In this document: positions 22,538-32,222 of the stretch, piece by piece
Position numbering within the stretch: the first letter of the stretch is position 1
How the letters are laid out: each line of letters opens with the position of its first letter
Assembly (NCBI GenBank): GCA_947650365.1
Contig: OX393553.1
Coordinates: forward strand, 39,652,449-39,716,448
DNA from: Chamaelirium japonicum
Taxonomy: Eukaryota; Streptophyta; Magnoliopsida; Liliales; Melanthiaceae
Direction of reading: 5' to 3'
DNA: 64,000 nucleotides
Notes under the pieces: generated by a model
The model's database searches: none
What the model was told of the DNA's origin: nothing
Seen by the model: the letters and a program-made list of their open reading frames with translations, nothing else
Position numbers and translations under genes: made by a program

Positions 22538-22873
22538 CTAGTAAGAAACCCGGGCAATGCCCGGATGAACTTGATGCACACCACTTAGCAAAGTCATCAC
22601 AACCGTTCAAATAAGTGTGCAATCTTGAGAAATTACGATTCATTAATCCAAGTGTGATTCACTTGTTAGAGAGAGAAAAAGATATTACTAATGATTTTTC
22701 TAATTAACATCAATTGATCATTAAATACAATTGTCTGGGGTATTTATCATCTTTATATTAGGTTCTTAATGGGATTTATGAGAGAACCGCGTTCACACAT
22801 GAGAGAAGGATTCTGGTTCTTTAAAGTGGTCCACTTGTCATAGAATGGAAGAGAGGACTGCATTTTGTCATCA
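22538..22873 (-). mobile_element. Helitron copy H4
   Basis: It starts with CTAG and a perfect hairpin CCGGGCAATGCCCGG. It is the most diverged in its middle (an extra AGAAATTACGATTCATTAAT block) and ends near 22873 in GACTGCATTTTGTCA, without an intact TC terminus. Confidence 0.65.
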
Positions 22874-23103
22874 ATGTCCGGATAAGCTTAATGTATGTCA
22901 TTTGGCACAAACAACATCACTTGTTAGAGAGATATAGTAACATTAAAACCCTTTGAATGAGTATTTATCATCTTTATGGTAGGTTTTTAATAGGATTTAA
23001 AAGAGAGCCTCGTTCATACATAGAAGAAGGATTCTAGTTCTTTAAAAGACATCCACGTGTCACAACACAGGAGAGAGGCTTCCGTTTTAGTATATAGTAT
23101 AGA
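22874..23103 (-). mobile_element. Helitron copy H5
   Basis: It begins inside the family hairpin region (AATGTCCGGATAAGCTTAAT) and ends with a good 5' terminus at 23102-23103 (minus strand TCTATACTATATACTAAAAC) before T. It is separated from copy H6 by only two bases. Confidence 0.65.
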
Positions 23104-23105
23104 TA

Positions 23106-23380
23106 CTAGTTACTAACCCGTGCCAATGCATGGAAAGGTAGACTTAAAATATTATATTAATAAATTTTTTCATTTATGGTAGGTTGACATAAATGTGATT
23201 CAAAATTTCAATGTGCGAGAGAGAGCATGCATGTTTAAATGGGTCGTTCAAATGGAGTTCCAATGGTCATTTAGAACTGATTATGAGAGAGCTGTGTTCA
23301 CACACGAGAGGACTCCCGTTCTTAAAAAGAGATCCACGTGTCAAAACACAAGAGCGATGACTCTGTTTTCGTATATTTAC
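23106..23380 (-). mobile_element. Helitron copy H6 (divergent)
   Basis: CTAG at 23106-23109 is followed by TTACTAACCCGTGCCAATGC, a variant of the terminal hairpin. The interior shares the TTCACACACGAG and GATCCACGTGTCAAAACACA blocks with the family. The 5' end is decayed to TCGTATATTTA. Confidence 0.55.
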
Positions 23381-23387
23381 TTGTTTA

Positions 23388-23895
23388 ATTAGATCCTGTG
23401 CAATGCACTGGCAGTTGCGATGGTGCTCGTTTTATGAAAGTGGAGAAAGCTTTGATCCTTGGGACCCTATTAATCTTGTCGCTCTCGTCACCCATCATGG
23501 AAAGAAAGTTGCTATGATGTTTATGGAATTAAAAATCAAACTTGGCATTGTAAAAGCTATTAATGGAAGAAACTCAATTCCAGAATGCATCAGATAATCC
23601 TTTACCGATTAAACATTGATAGGAAAAAAATTAAGCCACAGATGAAAACGAAAAGAAAAAAAAATCATTCTTGGCATTGTAAAGGACATTGATGGAATAA
23701 ACCCATATCCAAAAAGTATCAAACAAAGTTGTAAATCACAAACAACCTAGAAAAGTGAAACGAAAGAAAGAGAGACCATGTTGCCCACCCTAAGTTTCCC
23801 GGACGGGTCTATCAATTAAAAATAGATGTAGGCATCAGATCTGATCGGTCAAAACAATGATAAAAAAGGACATTAGAAAGAGGAAGATAGGACAT

Positions 23896-23952
<57 letters not shown>

Positions 23953-24796
23953 AGGAATATAGTGAATTAGCTAGGAGATAAATCTTTTAAATGCTTAACA
24001 ATTATTTTTTCTGAGTTTAGGAATATAGCGAATTAACATCAACCTGCATGAAAATATATCGTTGTACAATCCATGATCCTTGACGACCAATAAAAGTAGA
24101 TTGCATATCCTTATATTGTATAAAAATGATGACAATTGCTTTGTTTAGGTTTGTCACAGTATAAGTACATATTCCTTAAATTGTAGTGATTGGTCGCTTT
24201 GGTGGTGACACGGATGGAGAGGGGGTCGAGGATCGTCAACTTTTCGGACCGGCTCAAGTCATTAGCACCCTCAGCGGCCCGGGCCTGACGTACCCGGAGT
24301 GAGCCTCACCAGAACCGTCTGCATCTCTGTGCTCCCTAAAGTCACCATCTCCATATCCAAGAGTCTCATTGATGAACTCAATGTTGATCTCCTCCTTCCC
24401 TAGGGCCTTGCTCAGCGGGCTCAACTCACCGACCACAATTCCACATGGTAGAGAGACTTGGGGGGATTTATAGGGTTTGAATGGAATGGAGAGAGGTTGG
24501 AATGGAAAGAGATGGGAGTTGAATTGAAGGGGTATTATGGGAGAAGCTTGTTGGTTTTGGAAAATGTTCTGCCGTCCTCGTATTCATGGACATTTTCAGA
24601 ATTCTAATGACACGCACCGCTTGAGGTAGCCAACGCGGGATACAGTTGTCAACCATCCATTATAATGGGTACTTGATCTTTACATAAAACTCTGTAGAGT
24701 CGCATTCACACACGGTATATCAAATTTTGCTATTTAAAGGGTGCCACGTGTCGTAGCCTGAAAGATAGAGGCTTCCGTTTTAGTATATAGTATAGA
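23388..24796 (-). mobile_element. Longer Helitron, copy H7, about 1.4 kb
   Basis: The right boundary is a good 5' terminus (GA at 24795-24796 before T; minus strand TCTATACTATATACTAAAAC) next to a family-like ACACGTGGCACC segment. The left boundary is a weaker 3' end (ATTAGATCC, then TGTGCAATGCAC). Between them are about 1.2 kb of non-family sequence: a 52 bp direct repeat (CTTGGCATTGTAAAAG-type, about 23541 and 23671), a 60 bp (GA)n at 23890-23951 and a GC-rich block at 24190-24450. The left boundary is the weak point; this may be two elements. Confidence 0.45.
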
Positions 24797-25529
24797 TATG
24801 CTATGAGAATATACAATGTTGTAAAGAATGTTATAGAGAGAAAATATCGAAGTGGGAATATTGTGAAGAGATAGAGAATGTTGCAGATTGAATTGAAAGA
24901 GACGTATAAAATTGTTATAAAGAGAATGCTATAGAAAAAAAAATAGGAGGACTTAGTGGGCGATCCTTGAAAATATCTCAGTTTTAGCTAAACGACAACT
25001 AATCGACCCTAAACCATGTGAACGAAAAATACCTCTCACTGATTTTCCAAAAAAAAAGCCTCTCACTGCACTTTAAATTTTGAAATCATGCCACTCCATT
25101 CTAAAACTAACCCGAACCTAGACCTAGAAATCCTAAACCGAGCCCCTCCGCCCCCTGAGGTTTCTTGGCGGAGGGGAGCAGCTGCAACTCGCACCTACTG
25201 CTGCCACTGCCGCTCGTGCCCACCGCTGCTCGCGCTCGCCTTGCCACCTATTAGTCAAGAGAAGCAGGAGAAGAGGGAGGGTGTATTTTTGGCTTTTGGC
25301 AATTGACCAGGGACCTTAGGTGAAGGCATCTTTTGCACGTCCTTTTCATCTTACTGATCTATTGTCAGGGACCTTAGACACATTAACCCAAAAAAATATT
25401 GGTTTTAGTGCCAACCTCTTTTATGTTGGTAATTTTAAGATTGGTTCTGGATAAGCTAAAAGTAGTTTACTTCTTTTCCAAACTGGTTTTGGGCAAAATC
25501 TGAAAGTTTTGAACTGTTACTACAGGCAC
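24797..25529. other. Repeat-derived spacer
   Basis: GAGAATATTGTGAAGAGATA-like motifs recur from the region just before copy H2 (21440-21630). About 24930-25250 is a diverged copy of 20460-20960, which helps define the Helitron H1 insertion point. No gene was seen. The frame at 25088-25306 belongs to this repeat. Confidence 0.45.
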
Positions 25530-25746
25530 TTTTTTTTTTTTTTGAGATCAGTGGGTGTCCTGAAACCTTTCAGGCAATGACCCGTTTCAGGAACGGACTA
25601 ATCCCATCAGAAGTGAAGCCCGACCCACTGGGCATTTCCCACGTCACTTCTAGCCAAATCGAGAGGATGAGTTGAACCCACGACCTCCCCACCCAAGCAT
25701 CAATTGTTTTGGCAACTATCCTATCCCTTGGTGGATTGATTGTTGG
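25530..25746 (-). mobile_element. SINE-like element, copy 1
   Basis: On the minus strand, a tRNA-like 5' part contains GTCGTGGGTTCAACTCATCC, whose GGTTCAACTC fits a B box. A unique body follows (GGGCTTCACTTCTGATGGGA) and then an A tail of 14 (T run at 25530-25543). A second diverged copy in the same orientation lies at 26484-26699. The A box is poorly preserved and no target duplication is evident. Confidence 0.5.
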
Positions 25747-26207
25747 TAGGTCGACGGTTGATTTCACACACAGAAAAAAATAAAGAAAAAAAGAGAGAAG
25801 GTTTTGTAAGAGAAATCATTGTAAGCAAGAAATAATTTAGAAATGAACAGTGGATTTTCTAAAATAAACTAAGATTGCTGTCGGCTGAGGAAGTCGACGT
25901 CCCGTACCCAAAATTCAAAGTAGAAGAAAAATGAAACAAAGTGGAAAGCATTTGCTCTCTCTCTCTCTCTCTCTCTCGTGACTGGCTAAGGCTGCATTTG
26001 GCTATGCTAGTGGTTCGACCTTTTCCCTTATTCACTTGGTTGGGAATTAGGCTATGTAAGTGCGAATCACCCAAAAGTGATCCGCGTTCCATCCGACCGT
26101 GTGCGGCTGTGATGCCATCAGTGGCGGAGCCAAGATTTACTTGTAGGAGGGGCAAGATGCGAAGTCAAGAACTCAAGATTATAAACCAAAGGTTAAGATT
26201 GTAAATA

Positions 26208-26348
26208 AAAGCAATGCTATTCAGCCATCCGAAACCATCCCTTTAGCCGATCACCATTCAGGGTTGGGTGTAACAGACGGTTGTGATCAGTGCCACATCT
26301 GGATGGTCGGGTCCGGATGAAAATCTAGATGGCTGAATATCATTTTTG
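26208..26348. mobile_element. Short MITE with about 20 bp inverted ends
   Basis: The left end, TGCTATTCAGCCATCC after AAAAGCAA, is mirrored by the right end GATGGCTGAATATCATTTTT. The element is about 140 bp and non-coding. The interior (GACGGTTGTGATCAGTGCCA) resembles a larger relative at about 38815-39140, which begins GGTATTCAACCATCCG and ends GGTGAATATC. The family is not assigned. Confidence 0.55.
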
Positions 26349-26483
26349 TATAAATAGTCTTACAATGAGGTACTTCTTTTAATTTAGTTATAGGGGAGGT
26401 TCAAGAGATGCCTATATAGTCTTACCATCTATATAGCTGACCCATCACTATAGATTTTTTTCTGCTAATTATTGTTGGCCTAG

Positions 26484-26699
26484 TTTTTTATTATTTTTTA
26501 GATTGGTGGTATCTCGAAACTTTTCATGCAATGGCCCACTTTGGACTCGGACTAATCCCTCAGGAGTGGAGCCTGACACACTCAGAATTTTCCACCGTAC
26601 TCATAGGTAAATCGAGGGGGGAAAGAGTCGAACATGTATACAACATCCTCACCCAAGCATCAGTTACTTGCCAACTCTTCCATCCCATGTTGGGTGCCT
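26484..26699 (-). mobile_element. SINE-like element, copy 2
   Basis: It is the same family and orientation as 25530-25746, with about 25-30% divergence. On the minus strand it has GTTGGCAAGTAACTGATGC (A-box region), then TGTTCGACTC (B-box-like), then the shared body, ending at an A-rich tail (TTTTTATTATTTTTTA on the plus strand). Two independent copies with the same ends support a real element. Confidence 0.5.
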
Positions 26700-27100
26700 G
26701 ATTCGTCTTATGTGTTCATGAGAGAGAAAGAGACCCTAATAGATATGGTACAATTATGTAAAAAAAACAAATAGGATGCCCATATATGGAGGGTACAAGT
26801 GTACAACTATGTTAAAATAAAACAATAGGTACAACTGTGAGAGAGAGAGAGAGAGAGAGGGGTGTGGAAACAAGAACCCCACAATTATAAAGAAACATGA
26901 TGGAGACCCCCCTACTTGGCTCTGCCCATGGCCATCAGTTTGGGCCGAGTGTCGTTCACCCATCGGGTTGCCTGCTATCAAATGGTTGTGATATGTCACC
27001 TTAAGGTACGGGTCCTCTATTAAGAACCAACCCATTTGCGAATGACAGGGTCTATACCTGACCCATACTTATTCAGGTTACGAGGGTCCATATCCGAACA
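26700..27100. other. Unassigned intergenic sequence
   Basis: It contains a (GA)10 run at 26838-26858 and motifs such as CAGGGTCTATACCTGACCCA related to the GGGTATGGGT-rich sequence around 28.8 and 29.4 kb. No gene was seen. Confidence 0.4.
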
Positions 27101-27105
27101 ATACC

Positions 27106-28531
27106 TGTCGGGGGAAAATTTTTGTGTGGGAGATCGCTTGTCCTGCAAGAAAAAAAGGAATCACGTGAACGGCTGGCTCCCTAAGGAGCGCAGACCCTCC
27201 ACGCTCAAGTCAGTGAAGGTTCAAAAGGGGGGATCGAGAATCAGAAAAGGGGCCAAGGTTTTAGAGTTTCGAACCTCTACTTTGGAGCATGGGGTCGTAC
27301 CTTTATAGCCATTTTGTAGACCATAGGAGGCTGACACGTCGCCGTTTATTCCCGCACCTTCCACACCTCCTCGTGCCAACCCACGTGGGTTCTTAATGGG
27401 GCTTGTCATCTTGCTTAGTCAGGTGGAGGTCTGAGGCCGACAGAGGGGATGCACCTGTCCTGTCCGAGCCAGGTGGATGTTCTGGAAGGCTCTTATCTAT
27501 GAACTTGGCTTACAAACATCCATGTAATTCCGTAGGGGTGTGGACACCTGTCGGTCTGTTGCCGCCTTACTATAGGGGACTTCTGTAAACAAAAGGCGAT
27601 TTCACTCGCGTGCGAACTGATCGTAGCGTGCACCGATGGAGAGCGACTTGGTCGCGGAAGCTCGACGAGCTGGAGGGGATAAAACTCCTAAAGTATTCTT
27701 TAAGCTGCATACTAGGGGTGGCCTCCTTCACGGGCGAGCTGGTCGCATGTGATCAGGGGCGACCTCCTGTGCAAGCTGTTTGTGGCACGAGCTGAGGGCG
27801 AGCGAAGTGATCGCGGAAGCTCGGCGAGCTGGAGGCGATAATCTTCAGAAGTATTATTTGAGCTACATACTAGAGGTGACCTCCTTCGCGGGCGAGCTAG
27901 TCGCATGCGATCAGGGGTGACCTTCTGTGCGACCTATTTGTGGCACGAGCTGTGGGCGAGCGAAGTGATCGCAAAAGCTCGACTAGCCGAAGGCGATAAT
28001 CTTCTTAAGTACTATTTGAGCCACATACTAGAGGCGACCTTCTTCGCGGGCGAGCTGGTCGCATGCGACCTGGGGCGACCTTCTGTGCAAGTTGTTCATC
28101 GCCCGAGCTGAGGGCGAGCGACCTAATCGTGGAAGCTCGGCGAGGTAGAGGTGATAATCTTCTGAAGTGTTTCTTAAGCTCTCTATTAAGATGCCACATT
28201 TCATGGGCGAGCCGATCTCGTGCAAGCGTCCGCGGGCGACGCCCACCTATCTCCTATCGTGAGATGGCGGGGCCGATGTGATTCACCTGTCCGCTACCTG
28301 CTATCGAGCAACATATCGTATGCCAGTGTCCTCTGATGTCCGAGCTTCACGTCCCCGCTGTGCGTGGTGGAATCTTCCGAAACACCTTCTTCTTTGATAG
28401 AAGATGATACTCCGAATGCGAGCAAAACACGGGCAAATTGGGTATCTGGGCCAGGCGAGATGACCCCTCCAATCGAAGGCGACCTCATGTATCAAGATGG
28501 TAGGCTGGTGCTAAATTTTCAAGCACCGTCA
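27106..28531. mobile_element. Solo LTR, probably Ty3/gypsy type, 1.43 kb
   Basis: The repeat begins TGTCGGGGGAAAATTTTTGT and ends CAAGCACCGTCA (TG...CA). It is bounded by a perfect 5 bp duplication ATACC (27101-27105 and 28532-28536). No internal retrotransposon domains or second LTR lie next to it, so it is a solo LTR left by recombination. The TGTCGGGG start is common in plant gypsy LTRs. It contains a 158 bp tandem repeat, listed separately. It is a fossil with no coding part, and its age cannot be estimated without a partner LTR. Confidence 0.7.
27641..28273. repeat. 158 bp tandem repeat, about 3.5-4 units, inside the solo LTR
   Basis: Units start at 27641, 27800, 27958 and 28116, each at GAGCGA(C/A)(T/G)TG-TCG, giving periods of 159, 158 and 158 bp. 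Each unit carries AAGCTCGGCGAGCTGGAGGC, GATAATCTTC and CGGGCGAGCTGGTCGCATGC. Unit-to-unit difference is roughly 10-15%; the last unit is the most diverged. The satellite-like period of 158 bp is notable. Confidence 0.85.
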
Positions 28532-28886
28532 ATACCCATTTTGGTTTTGGGCATAAATCATATATAATTTCCTTTCTTTTTTTTTTTTCCTACGACATGC
28601 AATTGTTATGAGGAAAAAAATCAATACATTTTATGATTTTTTATAAAAAATATATTAAAAATTTAAAAAGCTCTTACGTATGTTATTATATTAGAATAGA
28701 TTAGTAGGGAATGAGGGTCGAATTTGGGCACTGATGAGAGTTGGTTAGAACTTAGTTATATAACAATAGTTTGGAGTCCAACCATAACATACAAAAATTA
28801 GAGTAGAACCCGGGCATCAGTTTCGGGTATGGGTATTGGGATAGCCATACCCTAAAGTTTATCGGGTAGAGTTTCTATACCATACC

Positions 28887-29348
28887 TAGGGCTGGTAATG
28901 GATCATGTCAAGTCGTGTTCAGACGGTGTCTGGTTTCGGGTCGTACCTAAAACCCCTAAACCCAGATTTGACATGTTTAACTAATCTTGTCTAGATCCTA
29001 AGCCCGTAGCTAACCTGTTCATAAACTGATAGACCTGCTAAGACACATTTACATACCCATTCTTTGAAATTTTTATTATTCTATATTGTGCTGCAACTCT
29101 CCATCTGTGGGTGTTGTGATCACAGCCGTCCATTGCGCCCAACGCAAACCAGTGAATCACATTGAACCCGGACAGCTAGCTAAGTGACATTGTGATCGTA
29201 TACTCGATAAACCCGACCCAATGAATTTTAAACCGGTCAAAGACAAAACCCATACACAACCCATTTACTAATCAGGTTAGTCGTTTACGACCCGTTTAAC
29301 TCAGACCACATGTTAATCTCGTGTCGGGTTAAAAAATTGCCAGCCCTA
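28887..29348. mobile_element. TAGGG-ended hAT-like MITE, copy 1
   Basis: It begins TAGGGCTGGTAATGG and ends AAATTGCCAGCCCTA, giving short inverted ends. The flanks are ACCATACC and CCCGTACC (6 of 8 identical), a decayed 8 bp duplication. The GACCCG-rich body is that of the other copies. The middle, about 29040-29210, differs and holds a GTTGTGATCACAGCCGTCC block, probably another insertion. Confidence 0.65.
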
Positions 29349-29356
29349 CCCGTACC

Positions 29357-30207
29357 CTAACTAAACCTTGTTTCGGGTACAAAATCTATACCCATACCCT
29401 AACTTTCAGATCGAGTTCGGTCAGAATTTTAGTTTTTCGACCTCCATTGCCACCGCCAAGCAAATTCCTCATCAGAATCTTGTTCAAATCGGGGGCACCA
29501 AGTTGCATGAATATCCACATTAGGGTTTAACACTCACTTTGCTTTCCCCTTTCGGTAAGCAATAGGAATACCCCCCATTTTCGGACTCAAAAGCCTCACC
29601 CTCTTTACAAGTCAAGCTCATATCTTGTTGGATCTCAATACAAAGCAAAACAAACAGTATCTTTCTTTTTTTTAAAAATAATAATAATTAAAGAAAAGAA
29701 AGAAAAAAAAGAGACGACCGGTGCCTCACCGGGCCCCATAATCCCATTCCTCTCGCCCTCAAAGAGAGGATTTGGTACTCTCGCGGAGCTGGTGCCACAT
29801 GCTCAGCCGCTGATCCTGGCCGTCCATGCCAATATTTTAATCTGTGATCTCCTTGTCTCTGCTGCCACCCGCTACAAGCCTACAAGCAGAGCGTGCCGGG
29901 GTTGTCGTCACCCGCGGCGTATCTTACCACCCTCACATGCGCGTGGTTGAGTTCAGCTGAAGTCAAGGCCTCAAGGGGGGGGGGGCGGTTCGCAGAAACG
30001 GACACTCGGTGATTGGTTTGCTGTCCACACTCCGGCCCCTCTGCTCCACCAACCCTACTGCCGCCCCGGCGCACGATAGCAGACGGCCCGCTTTACTTGA
30101 GATACTTCGAGCCGAAGGAACACCTCAAGATAATGGAAAAAAAATTAATAAAAAATAAATAATAATAGTAAACCCCCCGAATTTCTCGCCACCCGGTCGT
30201 CCGGTTT
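29357..30207. other. Unassigned spacer 3' of the NHL gene
   Basis: There is no gene. The GC-rich part at 29740-30110 is of unknown origin. The part next to 30207 would be the 3' UTR of the minus-strand NHL gene. Confidence 0.4.
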
Positions 30208-31052
30208 TCAGACGTTCAATCCGTCGACGCCGCACTGCTTGTAAGTGAGCGACTGCTTCCGGGGGCTGATCACGATAGCACAATCCACCGACACCTGCTG
30301 GTTTTTTTTTTTATGAAGGAAAATATAAGATATAATTAAATTGCGGAAATAATGGTGGCGCAAGTTAGCATGGGGTGAAGGGAGGGGAGGGCGGTGACCT
30401 GAACCCTGGGGGAGGTGAAGCCGAGGAAGCTGATCTTGGCGCCGACGTCGCCGGTGATGCGGAGCTCGACGCGGTCGTTGAGGGCGGCGTCGCGGACGAG
30501 CTCGGCGGCGTCGGCCTGGAGGACGTTGAACCGGCTCACGCTGACCCGGGACTGCACCAGCCGGGTCGAGTGGGCCGGCTGCTCGAACCCCGGCACCGTC
30601 GCCAGCCCCAGGGGGACCCCGCGGTACATCACGTACAGCGACGTCGCGCCGTACCGGATCCCCGCCTTGTTCGGGTTCACCGCCGTGAACAGCAGCGAGA
30701 TGTTCAGCGACAGGTACGCCGCCGCGGGGGTGGCCGAGGCGTCGGCGGGGGCGGAGGGGGTGGCGACGAGCAGGTACTGGACGGAGACCTGCTGGAGGTC
30801 GAATTGGGGCTTCCGGGGCTTCACCGCGAGGATGATGACGAGGACGACGGCGACGACGAGGAGGGCGAGGAAGGTGAGGAGGAGGAAGAGGCAGCAGCAG
30901 CAGCCCTTGAGGGATGCCGACGAGGAGGAGGAGGATGGGGACGGGCCAAGGTAGTGGCGCTCGCGGGGCGGAGGGTACGCCGGGCGTCGTTGTTGCTGCT
31001 GCTGCTGGTGGTGGTGGTGGTCGCCGTTGGCTTGGTTGTCCCTGGACGTCAT
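30208..31052 (-). CDS. NDR1/HIN1-like (NHL) protein, LEA_2 domain
   Basis: There are two coding exons, 31052-30399 and 30294-30208, with a 104 bp GT-AG intron, giving 246 residues. Residues 1-50 are cytosolic and low-complexity (HHHHQQQQQQ, then Pro-rich, then a Ser run). Residues 51-77 form one membrane segment starting with four Cys (CCCCLFLLLTFLALL). Residues of about 85-246 form the LEA_2 fold, with NPNKAGIRYG, VMYRGVPLGLATVPGFEQ and NDRVELRITGDVGAKI. The second exon encodes VSVDCAIVISPRKQSLTYKQ and CGVDGLNV. It is needed for a normal ending; without splicing the frame runs into unrelated residues. By family, such proteins sit in the plasma membrane and have been tied to defence and stress signalling; this member's role is unknown. 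The start at 31052 gives the usual short N-tail. An in-frame ATG 30 codons upstream (31142) cannot be excluded. GC3 is very high. Confidence 0.9.
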
Positions 31053-31181
31053 TGCGACGCGCGGCTGCCTCTCTTGCTTCCCCCTTCCTCCTTTATTCCC
31101 TCCCCGCCAGCCGCCGCCGCTCTTAAGCTTCGGGAGTAGCAATACCGACTTCGGTGTGTTGGTACTAATTTGTTTTGGCCC

Positions 31182-31187
<6 letters not shown>

Positions 31188-31231
<44 letters not shown>

Positions 31232-31260
31232 AGAGAGAGAGAGAGGAGAGTAGAGAGATA
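31188..31260. promoter_or_regulatory. GA/CT-rich tract upstream of the NHL gene
   Basis: A (GA)n run, interrupted once or twice, lies 136-208 bases upstream of the NHL start. On the gene's strand it is CT-rich. Such tracts are frequent in plant 5' leaders and can bind GAGA-binding BBR/BPC factors. It could equally be a neutral microsatellite. Confidence 0.4.
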
Positions 31261-31299
31261 AAATGGGAAAGGAGAGTAGAGAGAGAAAGAGAGGGTATA

Positions 31300-32041
31300 G
31301 AGTAAAAATGGGAAGGTGGTGGTGTGGCGAAGTGCGGTGTTAAGTGGCCTTTTCCTTTGCTGCCCTTTAAGCTTTGTTCTTTTATCTTGTGTGGTTAGCT
31401 TTAGCTATTGTTAATGGAGCCGAGGTGCACGTTGCTAAGTTACGCCGTGTGTTAAGTGTGTGTGATGTGGGCCGGTGCAACATTGCTTCTGAGGGAATCG
31501 GGATGCTGCAAAAACAGCTTTTCCTTGCAATCTTTTGTACCCTTTCCGTCCCGTTTTAAGGAAAGTGTGATGATTAATTATATTCTCAGGATCATATAGA
31601 GAGAGAGAAGAAGGCACACTATAATTATTTATTTATAATTTTAATCTAATTTTTTAAGGAAAAGAAAATTATAATCAAGTAATTATGATCAAAATCTACT
31701 CTGGTATCAAATGCTTCAGGTCTTGTTTGGACTAGCTATGATTCTGAAAAAAATTGATTCATGACAGAATTTGAGAATTGATTCTACTAGGAATCAATTC
31801 TTATTTTCTGTATGGAATCAATTATTGTTTGGATTGAGTTTTCAGAAATTTATTTTGGTTTGTCTAGAAGTTAGAATCATATTTGGTTAAAACAACTTCA
31901 GCTTCTCAGATTCCGTATCAATTATAATATATCAATTACGGTTTCGGACTTCAACATACAAATTCTAATTGGGGATTTTGATTTAAACATATGAAAATTT
32001 TGATTTAAATGTTTCTAAAAAAAATCGATTACAACAAATCC
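31300..32041. other. AT-rich spacer upstream of the NHL gene
   Basis: No gene was found. About 31730-32030 is rich in GAATTGATTC and ATCAATT motifs with several small inverted repeats, perhaps the remains of a MITE. Confidence 0.4.
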
Positions 32042-32128
32042 TCAATTTTTACAAACCCTAATCTAGAGAATTGGGTATTTTGGTTTTCAAAATCCTCAAT
32101 TCTCTAGATTAGGGTTTGTAAAAATTGA
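32042..32128. repeat. Perfect 32 bp inverted repeat with 23 nt loop
   Basis: The left arm 32042-32073 (TCAATTTTTACAAACCCTAA, then TCTAGAGAATTG) and right arm 32097-32128 are exact reverse complements. Perfect arms suggest a recent origin or gene conversion. No transposon termini are evident. Confidence 0.85.
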
Positions 32129-32146
32129 ATGCATGGATACATCAAA

Positions 32147-32183
<37 letters not shown>

Positions 32184-32222
32184 CAGAAGTGGGAGGGATC
32201 GTCGATCGAGAGAGAGAGACTC

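Noticed and set aside
30375-31139. Plus-strand frames of 254 and 179 residues opposite the NHL gene
   Set aside because: They are antisense shadows caused by high GC; the minus-strand frame has a clear LEA_2 domain and splice sites.
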